Origin: Parvibaculum sp040390855
GTDB lineage: Bacteria; Pseudomonadota; Alphaproteobacteria; Parvibaculales; Parvibaculaceae
Length of the DNA: 54,142 nucleotides
Assembly (NCBI GenBank): GCA_040390855.1
Contig: JAZJXO010000003.1
Location: 1 to 54,142, forward strand
Reading direction: 5' to 3'
In this document: piece after piece, positions 52,427-54,142 of the stretch
Layout of the letters: every line of letters begins with the position of its first letter
Position numbering within the stretch: position 1 is the stretch's first letter
Notes under the pieces: model-generated
Told to the model about the DNA's origin: nothing
What the model saw: only the letters and a program-made list of their open reading frames with translations
The model's database searches: none
Translations under genes and position numbers: made by a program

Positions 52427-54097
52427 CTACGCATCAAGAACAGAGCGAACCTTGGTCGCAATCTGGGAACGACGGAAAGGCTTATCCAGCAACTCTATCG
52501 AACCTGATAGGAGACCTTCTTTGGCCAGTAGATCCTCTGCAAAGCCTGACATGAATAAGGTCTTGAGGTTAGGCCTAAATTTACGGATTTCAGCCGCCAG
52601 CTTCAAGCCGTTCATAGTACCTGGCATAACAATGTCTGACAGCAACAGGTCCAGATGTTGCCCTGATTGCACATAGCGCAAAGCGCTTTCTGCATCAGAT
52701 GCCTCTTCGACGATATAACCAAGGCTACGCAGATTAGAAGCTACGGTTTCGCGTACCTGCCGGTCGTCATCCACGAGAAGAACTCTCTCAGTTCCACAGG
52801 GAATGATATCTGCATCAGCCACTGTGTTTATTGCTGTTTGATCATCATTCATTCGAGGCAGAAAAACAGAAACGGAAGTCCCCTTACCAGCTTCCGACTG
52901 AATCTTCAAATCACCTCCTGATTGTTTAGCAAAGCCGTAGGCCATACTGAGTCCGAGTCCGGTCCCCTTACCGACCTCTTTCGTCGTGAAAAATGGCTCA
53001 ACAATCTTGTCCAGCAATTCCGGCGGAATTCCGGTCCCCGTATCTATGACCGAAACTCGAACATAGTCCCGATCTTCGAGATCAGTGGATTTATAATTTG
53101 TTCCAAGCAACTCCCTCGATACATTTTCAATTTCAATTCGAATAGAACCACCTGTCGACATTGCATCACGGGCATTGACACATAAGTTGATGAGCGCATT
53201 CGTAAATTGCGACTGATCGACCTCGACCGGCCACAACCCATTCTGAATTCTGAGATCAACGCCAATGTCGACGCCAATCAAACGACTAATCATCTTCTCA
53301 GCTTCAGCTATTAGCTCTGCGAGATCTACACGTTCCGGCGCGAGATCCTGCTGCCGCGAAAATGCCAAAATGCGCATCGTCAACTCAGCCGCACGATGCG
53401 TCGCCGCTTCTATGCCCTTCAAAGGTTGGCCCAGCCGGACATCGCCCCCGATAAGATCACCGAGTATTTCTACATTGCCGCTAATGACTGTCAGCAGATT
53501 GTTAAAATCATGCGCAATCCCGCCAGCGAGCTTACCAACCGCCTCCAGACGTTGCGCACGCATGAGTTTTTCCTCTGCAAGCTTTTGTTCCGTCAGATCG
53601 CGGGCGTAACAGGTCACGCCATCGTCAGTCACAAAAATACGCAGGTGAAACCATTTGCCGAAAGTGGTGTCAAAATAGGTAAGCGACTGAGACTCTTGCG
53701 TCACAATAGCTTTTTCAATTGCCACGGCGAGGGGGGCGGCCTCCGCAGAATTTGGAATATCCCGCGCATTCACGCCTTCCAATTTCTGGTACTGCGGGTA
53801 GAGGCGTTTTGTTCCACCATTTGCATAGGTGATATAGCCTGAACGGTTGATACTGAAGATCAGATCAGTAACGCTTTCCAACGTCGCATTCAGCTGTTCA
53901 GCTAGGCGCAACTTTTCAGCTTCCGCCTGCAACCGCCCTTGCTCAGTCTGCCTGTGGTTCTGTCGTTCCTTTTCAAATGAGATCGCAAAAGCCAGCTCAT
54001 CCGTTAATGCCTCAAAGAGCTTCAACTCCTCTTCCGCAAACGCATTCGGATTTCCGGCATAAACAATAAGGACACCAACAACATTGCCTGTTCGCCG
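52427..54097 (-). CDS. hybrid histidine kinase, 5' part cut by window edge or frameshift
   Basis: This gene encodes, in order, the end of a GAF domain (VVGVLIVYAGNPNAFAEEELKLFEALTDELAFAI), a PAS domain, a HisKA domain with phospho-His in GGIAHDFNNLL, an HATPase domain (N box NLCVNARDAM, DTGTGIP, GKGTGLGLS) and a C-terminal receiver with phospho-Asp in LLLSDIVMPG. The frame closes upstream at a TGA (54098-54100), although GAF-like sequence continues in another frame to the window edge, so a frameshift is likely. It may instead start at the TTG at 54025. Base composition is AT-richer than its neighbours. Confidence 0.85.
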   Translation of the reverse strand, partial: RRTGNVVGVLIVYAGNPNAFAEEELKLFEALTDELAFAISFEKERQNHRQTEQGRLQAEAEKLRLAEQLNATLESVTDLIFSINRSGYITYANGGTKRLYPQYQKLEGVNARDIPNSAEAAPLAVAIEKAIVTQESQSLTYFDTTFGKWFHLRIFVTDDGVTCYARDLTEQKLAEEKLMRAQRLEAVGKLAGGIAHDFNNLLTVISGNVEILGDLIGGDVRLGQPLKGIEAATHRAAELTMRILAFSRQQDLAPERVDLAELIAEAEKMISRLIGVDIGVDLRIQNGLWPVEVDQSQFTNALINLCVNARDAMSTGGSIRIEIENVSRELLGTNYKSTDLEDRDYVRVSVIDTGTGIPPELLDKIVEPFFTTKEVGKGTGLGLSMAYGFAKQSGGDLKIQSEAGKGTSVSVFLPRMNDDQTAINTVADADIIPCGTERVLLVDDDRQVRETVASNLRSLGYIVEEASDAESALRYVQSGQHLDLLLSDIVMPGTMNGLKLAAEIRKFRPNLKTLFMSGFAEDLLAKEGLLSGSIELLDKPFRRSQIATKVRSVLDA

Positions 54098-54142
54098 TCA
54101 GGGCCTATGGCGCAGATTTGAGGTTGTAGCTTAAGGAGTATT

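Overview
The window reads as chromosomal DNA of an alphaproteobacterium, most likely a Hyphomicrobiales/Parvibaculales-type marine or soil heterotroph (inference, no search was run). Pointers are def-COQ9 divergent from rpsU, a three-gene pntAA-pntAB-pntB transhydrogenase, a 49-residue aa3 oxidase subunit IV, GapR, two YdcH/DUF465 proteins around ubiX, an Irr/ICE-like iron box, GANTC sites in promoter regions, and a GC-rich coding style. No rRNA, tRNA, CRISPR array, transposase or phage gene was seen.

Layout. 0-6.6 kb: HXXEE membrane protein, a YgiQ radical-SAM enzyme, propionyl-CoA synthetase PrpE and a divergent fatty acyl-CoA ligase. 6.6-9.7 kb: an untranslated-looking stretch with hairpins and a dispersed repeat, then DUF465 / ubiX / TIGR02444 / DUF465 / a diguanylate cyclase. 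10-16 kb: an EthA-like Baeyer-Villiger monooxygenase, purE-purK, a PAS_5 protein, def-COQ9, rpsU and a DUF4345 protein. 16.4-24.4 kb: a leftward run with pntB, pntAB, pntAA, CoxIV, an alpha/beta hydrolase, a PaaI thioesterase, an ABC1/COQ8-type kinase and PepF. 24.4-36.5 kb: an OmpA-type lipoprotein, a sigma-54 response regulator, an NdvC-like GH17 membrane protein, GapR, DUF1244, N-formylglutamate amidohydrolase, glycerate kinase, pyruvate kinase, a hydrolase, a TPR protein and a saccharopine-dehydrogenase-like reductase. 36.5-38.9 kb: a decaying zone holding rpmJ, a second paralogous hydrolase, two gene remnants and a repeat copy. 38.9-45.1 kb: MFS exporter, nitroreductase, and a compact DUF35 / SCP-x thiolase / VOC / GST / TauD catabolic operon. 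45.2-54.1 kb: a LolA-like protein with an outer-membrane barrel, convergent to an RND pump and its adaptor, then a PAP2 phosphatase and a hybrid histidine kinase cut by the window edge.

Themes. Acyl-CoA and xenobiotic chemistry dominates: two acyl-CoA ligases, a thiolase with its DUF35 partner, a BVMO, a TauD oxygenase, a GST, a nitroreductase and three alpha/beta hydrolases. Three ubiquinone-related genes (ubiX, COQ9, ABC1 kinase) lie in separate operons. Central metabolism is represented by pyruvate kinase, glycerate kinase and transhydrogenase.

The less obvious signals are these: a three-copy dispersed intergenic repeat, one copy flanked by 12-bp direct repeats; an Irr-type palindrome in front of the transhydrogenase operon; a HAD-phosphatase gene reduced in frame to its two ends; a DUF2442-HTH pseudogene carrying an in-frame amber codon; and an apparent frameshift in the GAF region of the terminal histidine kinase.
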